From: Isoperla grammatica
Lineage: Eukaryota > Arthropoda > Insecta > Plecoptera > Perlodidae
Reading direction: 5' to 3'
NCBI GenBank assembly: GCA_945910005.1
Contig: OX246741.1
Span: forward strand, 11,542,804-11,606,803
DNA length: 64,000 nucleotides
Below the pieces are notes generated by a model. It worked only from the letters and a program-made list of their open reading frames with translations, ran no database searches and was not told where the DNA came from. The position numbers were made by a program, and so were the translations under genes. Below, piece by piece: positions 1 through 10,490 of the stretch (its first letter is position 1; the number at the start of each line of letters is the position of its first letter).

Positions 1-1221
1 AAATCAGAATGTAAAGCAGACCCGATTGGAATTGAACCCTGTTCCCGTATTTCAAAGCGATTTCATGCTTATTTATGACTATAATATGCATATATTGCCT
101 TGTTTGCTCAGAGCGATAACATTAATGTCACCGCCATGAGTTATAAGACGGACGCTCTAGCTGAATATATTCACCGGTTCTATCCGATTCTTTCCCGCCA
201 TTTTATTAACATTATTCTTCTGATCTCAGGTAGAAAGAATTCCTGCTGGGCCAGAGAGCATAACATCAAGATTGGCAAGACTGCATCAAAATCTCACGGT
301 GCGTAAGCCACGCACATTGTTGCACTTGTTCGTTACTCTGACTGGGTTAATGACTTCCCTATTAATCCAGCAGCCTTGAGATACCGCGGGCTATAATTTG
401 AGACCACCCATGCACGCAGTGGCGTTCCTCAACTCAAACCACCACTTAACGGAACGCAGGGATTTAGGTGGGCTGCAGCCCTTTCATATACAATACATAG
501 AAAATGAATGGTAGATGCGGGTCTTTCTGAATATAAGAAAATAAAAGTTTCGAATTTGTATGCGGTTGAATAAAACTAGGTTAGACGCGACAATACTGAA
601 ATTGATTCGCTTCGTATTTCAAATTATTTAGTACTCGCCCGTTGAGCGAGTGAGGTTTAATTCTAATTAACTAGTCTGAAAAGAAAAAACACTACCATTT
701 CCTTATCATCTAATTGTTATCAACATCACACTTTATATAATTTCCATCTTCAATGTCTCCGGCATTTTTGAGCTTCGAACAATGCCACGCTCCAATTTCC
801 AGCCGAAATGGGTCAGAGCACCTAAACACTCCATATATGGAGCTAAACAAATAAAATTAGCAATGCCCAATTGTGTAAATTAACACAGGACGATGGACAC
901 GACAAGAACTACGCAAGACGGTCTTTGTTTAAATTAACGACGAATAACTATTCATGAGGTATACAAGGAGTTTATTCAGATTGGAACCTTAGACGGTCGT
1001 TGAAGTAAAGCTAATGGTTTGTTGAGTCAATTGACTTTGAGTGTTGCCCCATTCGTGCACATTGTTCCTGGAGTGCGGTAGACAAGGCCTCTAGTGTTAT
1101 ATACGTCACTCAGTGGGGCTGGAGAACAAGTAGGAGGGGGGGGGGGGGCTTAACCCGTGCGTGATGAGATCCGGTACAGTACGTAGGCTGACTTGCCACG
1201 TGAATAGACCACGTGTATTCC
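1..1221. other. Unannotated intergenic DNA
   Basis: No recognisable gene, RNA or transposon. A 68-codon open stretch at 100-306 has no family resemblance I can recognise and no supporting splice or start context. A 13-base G run sits at 1136-1148. Confidence 0.5.
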
Positions 1222-1308
1222 GACTTAGAAAATAAATAAAATAAGTCCATTTTTATTGAATGGTCTACCAAGTAAGAAGAACTGATTTTCATTGGGGGAC
1301 ATTACAGT
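1222..1308 (-). repeat. Family X retroposon, diverged 3' fragment
   Basis: An A/T-rich tail (AAATAAATAAAATAA) is followed by a diverged version of the family X end: a ctacCaAGTAAgaa...CTGATTTTCAttGGGGGAC pattern. In better copies (12286-12611, 24874-25195) the same end reads as GTCCCCCACTG...ACTGAGTGGGTAGACTC on the plus strand. This copy lacks everything 5' of the GGGGGAC block. Confidence 0.5.
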
Positions 1309-1427
1309 CTACCATTTATCATGATGTGCTTCGTTGTGCTATGATGACTCCAAAGTCACCGTTTCAATACACATCAATATAAATACAGATTCGAATAGTG
1401 TAAATTTTCCAAATGTAAAAACCTAAC

Positions 1428-1503
1428 CAGAACCGGGAATCGAACCCTGGACCTTCTGCATTGGAAGCAGGAATAAATCCACGTGACCAACGAGCCATCA
1501 CAG
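1428..1503 (-). repeat. tRNA-like SINE head or tRNA pseudogene
   Basis: On the minus strand there is an A-box-like TGGCTCGTTGG and an exact Pol III B box, GGTTCGATTCC. The anticodon-like loop TTCCAAT sits between CCTGC and GCAG. The acceptor arms do not pair, so it is not a functional tRNA. A related copy with the same TTTATTCCTGCTTC...ATGCAGAAGGTCC core lies at 38966-39030, which points to a dispersed tRNA-derived repeat. A decayed tRNA gene is the alternative. Confidence 0.6.
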
Positions 1504-1508
1504 CACTT

Positions 1509-2337
1509 GCCTATGGCTGATAATTTCCTTTCAATTACGTATTAGTTCAATTTTATTTCCGCTCAATAGGCCTTATAAAAATTCTATGATCCCATTCTAT
1601 GTATCAGAATAATAGTGTTATCTCCTCCCCTCGAGTTCTTGAAGAGAATGCTCGAGGTTTGAAAACGCAGCCGTCTCTAACGGTTGGGGTGCGGGTCCAC
1701 GAAATATAGACACGGGAACCGAGTTTTATTTTATTTAGTTTTTTTTTTTTTTTTAATGTCACTGCCATCACGATCTCACCCACTAACCTCGAACGGGAAT
1801 GGCCAACAAGTGGCCGGCGCAAGACAACCAGCACTGAGTGAATATTGGCCGCGATTGGGCCGCGTTCCAACTCACGGACGGTACCTCAAGGTCGTACAGA
1901 TACATTAGCATAGATATTAGATTTGGGCAATACGAGTTTGAACGCGGCCCGCGCTGTTGGTTGTTGTCTCTGGTTGTCTGTAACTATGCTGTTGGCATGC
2001 TGTTGTATCGGTAAACAAGATGATGTGTCTTACTGTTATTAAAAGCTTTTTTTTATTTTTTAACAAATTACTTTAGCAATAGTTCCCTTTTTTTACAAAT
2101 AATTTACAGAGCTTAATAAAAAGAAATACCCGAGGAAAAAGACAGCCTAAACTTACAATACTAAAATAGATCATTATCAAATTATATTTGCATTGTTATG
2201 CTTAATTATTTCAAGCAAGAACAAAGTTATTTTTAAAACAACTCTATGCACAGTTTCAATACTATAGTACCTAAGTTGTTATGTGTGTTGGCATTCTGTT
2301 GTGCCTATAATTTGGCCCGCCGCTATTGTGTGGTTAT
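1509..2337. other. Unannotated intergenic DNA
   Basis: AT-rich DNA with a poly-T tract near 1739-1754 and no recognisable gene. Short overlapping open frames on both strands (1604-1908) look random. Confidence 0.5.
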
Positions 2338-2655
2338 GACAGTTCGCTGTTGCGTGTGTGCTGTTGTGTGCCTATGCTGTCTACGCTGTCTACGCTGTCT
2401 GTGCTCAACCGAGCTGTTGTGTGCCTGTATGCTGTCTGAGCTGTTGTGTGCCTGTATGCTGTCTGTGCTGTTGTGTGCCTGTATGCTGCCTGTGCTGTTG
2501 TCTGCCTGTATGCTGTATGTGCTGTCGTGTGCCTGTATGCTGTCTGTGCTGTTGTGTGTCTGTATGCTGTATGCCAGCACGCTGTTATGTGCCGTGTGCT
2601 GTATGTTAGCATGCTGTTGTGTGCCTGTATGCTGTATGTGCTGTTGTGTGTCGTG
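2338..2655. repeat. 27-bp minisatellite (CTGTTGTGTGCCTGTATG type)
   Basis: About ten imperfect copies of a 27-bp unit built from GCTGTTGTGTGCCTGTATG plus CTGTCTGT. Because 27 is a multiple of three, several frames stay open on both strands and give artificial Cys/Leu-rich or His/Thr/Gln-rich peptides. I see no evidence of coding. Confidence 0.9.
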
Positions 2656-2659
2656 AGCT

Positions 2660-5600
2660 ACCAGGCGTGACAACGGCGATGCTAGACAGCCGGGTGCTCT
2701 TCTAAGTGTCGAGCCCGCACGTCAACATGTGTCGCTAGATAAGCTATCAGCAACAACACAAGCGTGCGACGCAACTGTAAACCAAACACATTCACTCACT
2801 CACTTTATACACACAAACACGCATTGCAGAAATACCATCACTTAAGAGACGTTGGGCTCTATATCCACGCTCGCTTCCATCTTAATTGAATACAGGGGCC
2901 GTAGAGAGGGGGGATCAGGGTGTTCGACCCCCCCCCCCCCCCACACACACAAAAAAATAGAAAATAACTATATAAAATGAATTATTAGGTAAACTCGCAT
3001 CTTATGGCTCGAAAATAAACATATTATATAGCGTTTGCCAAACACTGTTATTATTGGGGAGGAGGACTCCGCCCCCCCCCCCCCCCCCCCCAACCGTACA
3101 GGTAGCCAGGCTATTAAAAGCATGAAGCCTACACAATATTATTTTATTTCCTTTCTCGATTCAGAATGCTTGTATTTAATTGTGTTTTCTGTTATACATG
3201 TATTTAATGAAGGAATGTACCTACTGTATATCATTATTATCTTTATACATAATTTTTTTTTAATGTAGGCTTTCTAGTAACAGGTATTAATATTATAAAA
3301 AAATATGACACCTTACGGAGAAGTGATAAAAGTGCAATGTGGCCACAACAGTGTAATATTATTCTTTGGTCACTCAGAGATTCTTTCTAGTTATTCAAAA
3401 TTGGGTAAACCCCTTCATATTTGAGCTGATCCACTTCACGAAAACTACATTCCATCCATCCACAATAGCACGATTCTCCTGACAAGACACTACGCGCTAC
3501 AACAATCAGTGATCTGCGCCGACGCAGAGCATATAACAACAATAAGGACCTGTTGCTACAGCATGTCCTGCACAACACAAATTCAAACTGGCAAACAGTT
3601 ACGACAGCTCGATTCTAAATAACGAATAATATAGATTTGTTGTGATTTAGAAGATCGGTATAACACTAATAACAGTGTTACCGTAATAAGCCGGCAACTA
3701 TGTAACACACGCCTACTTCAAGCCGGCCTGTTAGTTAATCACACGCACACTACCAAACATGAGTCCTTGATTGATTCAGTACAACAAGAGATGAGTAATT
3801 ACTAATTATTACTAATTACCTGTGGCGGTTAATCCTGATAGGAGTGGGTGTCAGTTAGCATAGCGGTTCACACATGCACACTCGCACAGAGCTCACTCGT
3901 CGCACACTAAACACCAACTGAAGGCAGGCAGGGTGCAGCCTTAGCCAGCCTACCTGGCTAGCAGCGAGCGCGCTACCGCTACCTGGCTGCCTGCGAGCCG
4001 ATTACCTTGGCAAGAGAGAGAGAGATATATAGCCAACAAGTAGCTCTCAAATACTATACTGTCATTTACTTTACCTGTTGGTATACTGGAGTTTTCAACG
4101 AGTTGCGCTAACATGTTGGTAAATATTGGTGGATGTCTGTTTGGTTTTGAATGTGTTTCGCAACTTGGCACGTGCTTGAGCATCCATAGCCTATTAGAAA
4201 AATTTGAAGCCAAACTGTTTCTATACACAAAAAAAATCCCTGGCAACACTAGGTGGTCTTTGCAATAGGTCAACTATAAATACGGACCTCTTGCTGTAGA
4301 GTCTGTGATTGATAATTTCGCAAAAGCGCGCAAATAAATGTTGCAAAGGTTCTAAGGCGGTAAAAATAATGGCAAAAAAAAAATTAGCACACACCAAATA
4401 TACAAAATAATCAACTTTTTACGGTTTTGTAAAATTCCAAAAACAGCATTTAAAAAAAACGGTTTTATTTCATTAAAATGTTCACGTTTCTAAACCTTTG
4501 TTTATATTTCAATTAAACCTATGCAAAAAGGTCGAAAGCGTCAGTAGTAAATGCAATATTTTGCAGCTTATTTTAAACTGTTCAAAAAAATTTAAAAGTT
4601 GTTTTAAAAAGTTTTTTAGGGGTTGCTTTGGATTAAATTTCCACCAATTACTGTTGCTATTAATCGAACTATCGAGATCATTCGATTATATTCCGTTCAA
4701 GGGGGGAGGAGGGGGGGGGGGGGGGCTCTCCACGTTGTGGCATACAGAGGTCTCAGAGGCCACAGAGGTCTCGCTCGCTCATTCTTTCTTTTTACATGAT
4801 TCATCATCATATCATCATCATCATCAGGATCAGACATTTTCGTCCATCTCTTCTCCTTGAGGAAACCGAAAACATCTCTAGGATCGTCAGCTCAAGAAGA
4901 CAAGTATTGGGTGTTCGATATTTTTATTGGTTGAGATAAAATAATACAAAATATATAAATTATATGGACGGTTTTATAAATTCTGTAAACAAAATAAGAA
5001 ACATTAACCAATGAGCTAATTGTCGATCATGTGTGAGAACTGTATTACTATGTAGGCCTACTACGGCCACGATCTTCAGTTACGGCTGTTTTACTTTCGA
5101 TTGGCGATCCGATAGTCTAAGTTCAGCCGTGCGACAACTTTATTCGAAGGCCATTAGCAATCGAATCGATGCAAAAACCACATTAAAATATAAATGAAGA
5201 TTCCGAACGTGGGTCTATAGAAAGGTTGGGTAGATGGGATAATTTATGTACCAGAAAACAATAGACTCAAAAGAACGGGTCAAAAGAATCCGAATTTAGA
5301 AAAACACAGCAATACGGTAGCGTATTTGCCCGGGTCGAATTAACATAAACTGAAACTGTGGGAACAAAAAAAAACACGAACGGAAATTGGAAACGTATGC
5401 GAAGCTTGTTGGTTGGTTTTAGTAGGTTGACAGTAAAGTTCGGTCAGCAGACAAGAAAACGGTGGATTTGCGGCCTAGGACGTAGAGCATTACCGCTCAA
5501 GCAAGTAACCGCATTATTGCTGAGCGCTAGCGGAACCACGAGGAGCGAAGCCGTGGAGTAGAACGCCTACTACTTCCGTCACTTATATCAACTCTTTATT

Positions 5601-5750
5601 ATACATTACACTACTCAGTTCATATCATGCATCAAGACGAGAGTACTGGACTGGACTGGACTAGACGCATGCAAGTATCTGATTGTACTGTGACTATACA
5701 GTTACAGGCAGCAGATCGAGAGACTTGAAAGCTAAGTTCCCTAAGTTTCT
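2660..5750. other. Unannotated intergenic DNA with poly-C and poly-G runs
   Basis: No gene recognised. The stretch contains a 15-base C run (2928-2942), a 20-base C run (3072-3091), an interrupted G run (4701-4725) and a short ATC microsatellite near 4801-4825. Open frames of 60-120 codons in this stretch have no recognisable motifs. Confidence 0.5.
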
Positions 5751-5756
5751 CGCACA

Positions 5757-6315
5757 GATAACTTAAAATGTCTTTAACGTTTAACACGTCATATAATCCG
5801 TGTACTGTGCGTTGATAGCTTGATGCATTGAAACTTAAACAAAATTTAAGTTATCTGCGTAAAAGCAGTGTGTTGCGTTTGCGTTGGAAAAACGTAAGCA
5901 AATTTTGCGAAGATACACAAGAAACGTATTATCAGGGTTTACAGATAACTTAAAATGACCTTAACTTTCAACACGTCATAACATGATTCGTGTACTGTGC
6001 GTTGATAACTTGATGCATTGAAACTTTAAAAAAACTTTAAGTTATTTGCGTCAACGCAGTGGGTTGCGTTGGGAATAACGCAAGCAAATTGTGGCAAGAT
6101 AGACAATATCGGGAATGCCCTTAACTTTCAACATGTCATATGAATGATTCGCGTGCAGTGCGTTGATAACTTGTTGCATTGAAACTTTAAAAAATGTTAT
6201 TATTTATTTATATTTGCGCTATTTGCGTCAACGCAGTGTGTTGCGTTGGAAATAACGCAAGCAAATTGTGGGAAGATGCACAAGATAGATACTATATCAG
6301 GGTTTACAGATAACG
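5757..6315. repeat. Three-copy tandem repeat, about 185 bp
   Basis: Three diverged copies begin near 5757, 5943 and 6105. Each contains a CCTTAACTTTCAACACGTCAT-like block, then GTGCGTTGATAACTTGATGC, then AAGTTATTTGCGTCAACGCA, and ends before CAGGGTTTACAGATAAC. The third copy has a short AT-rich insertion near 6195-6215. Confidence 0.8.
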
Positions 6316-6717
6316 AAATTAAATCATGCAAAATTCATCAAGTTTTGATTAAGTACGATACTACAATAATATCGAAAATATTCGCATGATCGAGCTTCTA
6401 AGGTTTACCGAACCTCTCCCAGGGGATTGACGGACCTTGTGTCCCAATAAGGTATAAATACGCTGTAAATGAATTCGTCGTGTTTTATTCCTGAATCAAG
6501 CGGGTGTTACACGGAGAACTTAGAAAGGTAAAATGCAGAAAGTAAAAAGTAGAGCTTAGGGTAGTAGCACAATCCGTTATCTGTGGTATAGTAGCTTACT
6601 TACTTAGATAAGTAGCTTACGGGAAAAAGTGAAAAGTGAAAAGTTTTCCCCAATAGTAGGACAATGTTGAACAAGTGAAAAGTCCCGTTAGCTACGTATT
6701 CTTTACTTTCTGAGTTT

Positions 6718-6832
6718 TAAATAAAATAAAATAAATTCATATTTATAGAGTCTACCCACTCAGTAACAAGACTGATTTTCAGTGGGGGACTTTAATTTAA
6801 AGCGACTAAACCAACCCTGTAACTTTTTTGTT
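6718..6832 (-). repeat. Family X retroposon, 5'-truncated copy
   Basis: The tail TAAATAAAATAAAATAAATTC is followed by GAGTCTACCCACTCAGTAAC and CAGTGGGGGACTTTAATTTA, and the copy stops after AACCAACCCTGTA. It is a minus-strand copy truncated at its 5' end; longer copies continue into a CCGAACACCATCGACGAGTG block. Confidence 0.75.
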
Positions 6833-7293
6833 GTTGTAACTTTTCTAGCTCCGTGTAGCACCCGCTTTAGCGTATGCAGTATGTAACACCAGCAAGTCTT
6901 CTTACCACAAGCTTAGGGGTCCCATTCGTACCGTATTAGCCGGGACAGTACCGTTTTTTGAGAGGGTGTCCCAGCGTCCCAACAACTATTAGCCGGGACG
7001 CCTAAAGGTCCCGTTTTTCGAACTCCAAAAGTACAATCGACAGTATTTTATACAAAATGTATAGGCATGAGCTACTCAGACATTTGGCACAACAACTTTC
7101 CGGTCCCGGGATTTTCAGAGTATAATTGAAAAGTATTTCAGTTTTTCCATATATACACTGTTCGAGTCAAGTCGTTAAAATCATTTTGTGATTTTGTTGA
7201 CGTCGAGTACAAAACTCTCTTGGGGCATAGCAAGACAAGGTGGCTTTCGTTGTTGCGTGCTGTTGAGCGTTTTATTGCAGTCTTCCCAAGCCT

Positions 7294-7601
7294 GGTCCCC
7301 GTCTGGGCCCGGGGAAGAATAGGCCCAGAGTGACTCTGCTAGTCGTAAGAGGCGACAAAAGGAGACCCTGTCCCTTTCCCCCCCCACTGTCCCATCGAAT
7401 ATTTCTCCTCCCACTTGGCCCTGCCCTCCCTTGCTGGACTCCCGTATGACGACCCACGCGACGTACAATGGATCTGATTTGGATGTGGCTTTATTCTTCA
7501 TCATTATCTTTCTCATCTTCATTATCACCCGCTCATCGTCTCGATTGGCCATTGTTGAGACAATATGAGACGTTAAGCCCCATCAAACAAACAAACAACA
7601 A
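7294..7601 (+). mobile_element. SINE nested in the hAT element, 10-bp target duplication
   Basis: A 308-bp insertion flanked by direct repeats TCCCAAGCCT (7284-7293 and 7602-7611). It starts GGTCCCCGTCTGGGCCCGGG, contains the block CTAGTCGTAAGAGGCGACAA, and ends in an ACAAACAAACAAC-type tail. Related blocks occur at 31385-31440 and 52612-52690, showing a dispersed family. No tRNA-like head is present here, so the copy may be 5'-truncated or its head may be unusual. The SINE is younger than the hAT element that it interrupts. Confidence 0.8.
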
Positions 7602-7779
7602 TCCCAAGCCTAGAATCCTACTTCAAATCGATAAACAAATGCCCAACTACAATAAAGGAGTTTTTTAGTAATCCTTTGTTATTATGTTGCACTTTTTGCA
7701 AAGTCAGCTAACTCGGTTTTCCTGTGCAATAAAGAAAATTGAAAGATAATTGTAGCAACAGCATTTGAAGTTAAAATTG

Positions 7780-8570
7780 AAGTTGATTCACTTTTAGAAC
7801 CTATACAGCTCAGGAAATCGGAGAAGTTTTATCCGAAAACGATAAAAGATTAACTATAGTGGACTTGGAAAATGACGGTAATTTCACTAAAGCCGAGTTG
7901 GACGAATATGCAGTCGAAATCTGAAACATAGCGTATGCGTATATACAAGAGTGGACCCATCCGCTGCAGGCATTTGAATCAATGAGATGGATTTCTCTGA
8001 AAAAAGAGATCAAATGGGAAAGTGTAGAGAAGTGTTTGGAGGGTGTCAGAGAGTTCGCACCAGATAGGCTATAGACGACACGGCGATTTTCGATGAGCAT
8101 GGATATGTGAAGCGTTTTGTTCAAGATAATTTTGCCACATGGAATGAGGAAAACAAACCAATGAATGACAGATGGATACAGCTGTTTAAACATTTCAAGG
8201 ATGAAAACATTCCGTTCAAAACAATAGGGATGTTAGTAGAATTTGCATTTACTTTGAGGGGATCGAACGCAGAATTGAACGTGTTTTTTTCCATTGCGAA
8301 CAGTTTATGAACTAAAGAAAAAACTCTCTAGAGTTGAACACTGTGAAAGCTACTGTGACTGTAAAAACACATTTTCAAGACATAACCTGTTCACAGTTTA
8401 ATTTGCTTCTTTCGCAAAATAAATCTATTCTGAGGAGGATCCATTCTTCCCAAAAATATTGTCGTATAAAATACACGAATGAGAATGTAAAAGACGTTAG
8501 GCCTACTGATAACGTTGTTGATGTAGTAGACGTGAGTGAGGAAGTTGCTGGCCCATCAACCAGCAAGTAA
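7780..8570 (+). pseudogene. hAT transposase C-terminal remnant
   Basis: Conceptual translation in more than one frame gives a series of hAT-like segments: a YIQEWTHPLQ...RWISLKK segment near 7940-8000, then the dimerisation-type region at 8107-8310 with IPFKTIGMLVEFAF and GSNAELNVFFSIANSL (the position of the family SNAxxERxFS motif), then an out-of-frame tail at 8334-8570 containing KTHFQDITCSQFNLLLS and HSSQKY. In-frame stops occur near 7921 and 8071 and after 8307. The N-terminal zinc finger and most of the catalytic domain are absent. The family assignment rests on motif recognition and agrees with the 8-bp duplication around the element. Confidence 0.82.
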
Positions 8571-8874
8571 GAGTAGTCTCTTGGAGGACCTAATTTGACC
8601 TAATTTTTTCTTCAATCCATATAATATCCTGTGTCTGTATCAATTATATCTATAACTAAGATCTCCTCATATACTTCTGATTATGTGACGTGATTATTTT
8701 TAAATATAAGTAAGTAGGCCTTCATGTTGATGTTTTTATATTAATTTCTGTCATGTATGTGGGGTATACATGCATGAAAATCCTGATTTTTGTCTGTACT
8801 GGAGCCTATACATTTTGATAGTAAATAATTGTCCCGTTTTTTTAATTTAAAATTATGGGAGCCCTACACAAGCT

Positions 8875-9575
8875 TATAAGGAGGGATCACTCAATGCTGC
8901 GCTATAGCCCCGCCTAATGTACCACGTTACGTCTCCTTAGTGCAGTATAGCCCCAGCGTTACGTCTCCTTAGAGCCGTCGATGCTAATAGTGTCCGATGA
9001 TTGATGAATGTTTAACGAGGGGTCAATGGAGGTGAGACAACCAACCAACCTCTTTCAGCACCGCCCACGTCAGCAGAAGCCTTCGCGGGCAAACAACTAT
9101 AAATAACTAATTCCAAAACTTTAAAAAAAGTCTCATACTGACCGCAGATCCTTATACCACCCCTTTTCACGCACACATTTTCAACGTAACTCGACAGATT
9201 CCTGTTTTCAGTTTGTTTTTATGTATTCTTTATACATATGTGTCGTGTGTTCATCAACATGATTTTGTGGTGGATGTATTTTTGTTTTTTCAATTAATAA
9301 AATGAATATAAATATAATAGTCTCATTTCGACCTCAGATGCTTCACCACCCTCCTTTCTTGCACGCTGTTTCAACGTAAATCAGCATATTCTTTACGTTC
9401 TTTCCACACATTCGTAAAGGCGCGGTCTTCTGCTTAGTATAGAGTGCACAAGCCTCAGTCATTCATTACATAGTCACGCCCACCGTGTTGGAAATTGATT
9501 GATTTGTGTCTTTATTTCAGAATAATTCGCTTATTCCGAAATAAAAACACAAATCACAAAAATGAGATATTAGAT
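8875..9575. other. Unannotated intergenic DNA with small duplications
   Basis: No gene recognised. A short direct duplication of a TATAGCCCC...GTTACGTCTCCTTAG block lies at 8900-8976. A diverged pair of blocks (GTCTCAT...GAC..CAGAT...CCACC...TTTCAACGTAA) lies at about 9130-9190 and 9320-9380. Confidence 0.5.
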
Positions 9576-9578
9576 TAA

Positions 9579-9724
9579 GGTCAAGTCTTACAATGTTCCA
9601 ATAACTCATTATTCGTCGAATAGCTTGTTGGCTCCATGGCAACCACCAATCAAAACTCTTTAAAGCCTCCAAATAGTTATTTGCTACAAATAACTTTCCT
9701 ATTAGGAGATTGCAAGACCAGCCC
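9579..9724. mobile_element. Tourist/Harbinger-like MITE (subfamily 1)
   Basis: A foldback element of 146 bp flanked by TAA on both sides (9576-9578, 9725-9727). Its left end GGTCAAGTCTTACAATG pairs with the right end, whose reverse complement begins GGGCTGGTCTTGCAATC. The interior carries CCATGGCAACCACCAATCAA. A second copy lies at 52403-52549. The 3-bp TAA duplication and G-rich inverted ends fit PIF/Harbinger-derived MITEs. No coding capacity. Confidence 0.8.
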
Positions 9725-9727
9725 TAA

Positions 9728-10175
9728 GATCATTTCGTAGTAGCCTTCAAAGAGATTTTCTGGTACCCACACCAAGAGCGAAAATTATCCCTAATTGACC
9801 TGTTTCAAGTATAAACGGTTAGAACTAGAGGAATAATACATTTAGTTGGTACTATTGCATTCGCTGTTTCGTAAGGATGACTAATTATACACGTTGGGGG
9901 AACTTTACCGTCAAGCGTATCGTGTGGTCAACTCACATCCTAAACTATAGATGGGACACTTCGGCCACAGCCACGTCGGTCTGCCTAGCACGCGATCATA
10001 ATCTGATCGTCACCTGTATCACGTGATGTGACGTCATCAAGGCCCCTCCAGCACAGCTGCTCGAATGAGTGATCAACCTTCATTCAAGCATGAACGGTGC
10101 ATCCACGGGTCTTGGCTCAGCATTATTCATTGTCGCTTGCTTTATAAAGTTGATATATCAACACAAGGAGAAGAT
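9728..10175. other. Unannotated intergenic DNA
   Basis: No gene recognised. A CACGTGATGTGACGTCATC segment near 10021-10040 combines an E-box and a CRE-like palindrome; its significance is unknown. Confidence 0.5.
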
Positions 10176-10176
10176 T

Positions 10177-10490
10177 TCTGAAACGGTTTTATTTTATATA
10201 CAAGCGAATTTTATTCTATCAACACAATTTAAATTATGATTTTTTCGTGACATCTCAATAAAGTCAAAAATCATGGTTTTAAATTGCCAAAACCGACTAA
10301 CGATAAAAACGACACAATATATTGAATTTGTCTGAAACGATTTTATTTTATATATACAAGCGACTTTTATTCTATCAACACACAACTTAAATTATGATTT
10401 TTTCGTGACATAACTCACTAAAGTAAAAAATCATGGTTTTAAATTGCCAAAAACGCCTAACGATAAAAACGACCCAATATATTGAATTTG
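10177..10490. repeat. Two-copy tandem duplication, 154-160 bp
   Basis: Two copies start at 10177 and 10331. Shared blocks are CTGAAACG.TTTTATTTTATA, TTTTATTCTATCAACAC, ATTATGATTTTTTCGTGACA, AAATCATGGTTTTAAATTGC and CAATATATTGAATTTG. They differ at a handful of positions. Confidence 0.9.

Larger units (their letters stand above)
6914..8866 (+). mobile_element. Defective hAT-type DNA transposon with 8-bp target duplication
   Basis: Both ends can be seen. The left end begins TAGGGGTCCCAT and the right end, read in reverse, begins TAGGGCTCCCAT (11 of 12 match). Both are flanked by the identical octamer CACAAGCT (6906-6913 and 8867-8874). An 8-bp target duplication with short inverted ends starting (C/T)AGGG is the hAT signature. 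Inside is the remnant of a hAT transposase C-terminus (7780-8570). The 1953-bp span includes a later SINE insertion at 7294-7601, so the original element was about 1.6 kb and already internally deleted. Stops and a frameshift make it non-autonomous. Confidence 0.88.

Noticed and set aside
100..306. 68-codon frame preceded by TTTGCTCAG and containing CTCAGGTA near its end
   Set aside because: The splice-like context is weak and the peptide shows no family resemblance; could be chance.
1428..1503. Functional tRNA gene (Trp-like CCA anticodon loop)
   Set aside because: Acceptor arms do not pair and a related truncated copy exists elsewhere; better explained as a SINE or pseudogene.
2246..2673. 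Cys/Leu-rich open frame and opposite-strand His/Gln/Thr-rich frames
   Set aside because: Produced by the 27-bp minisatellite; a unit length divisible by three keeps several frames open on both strands at once.
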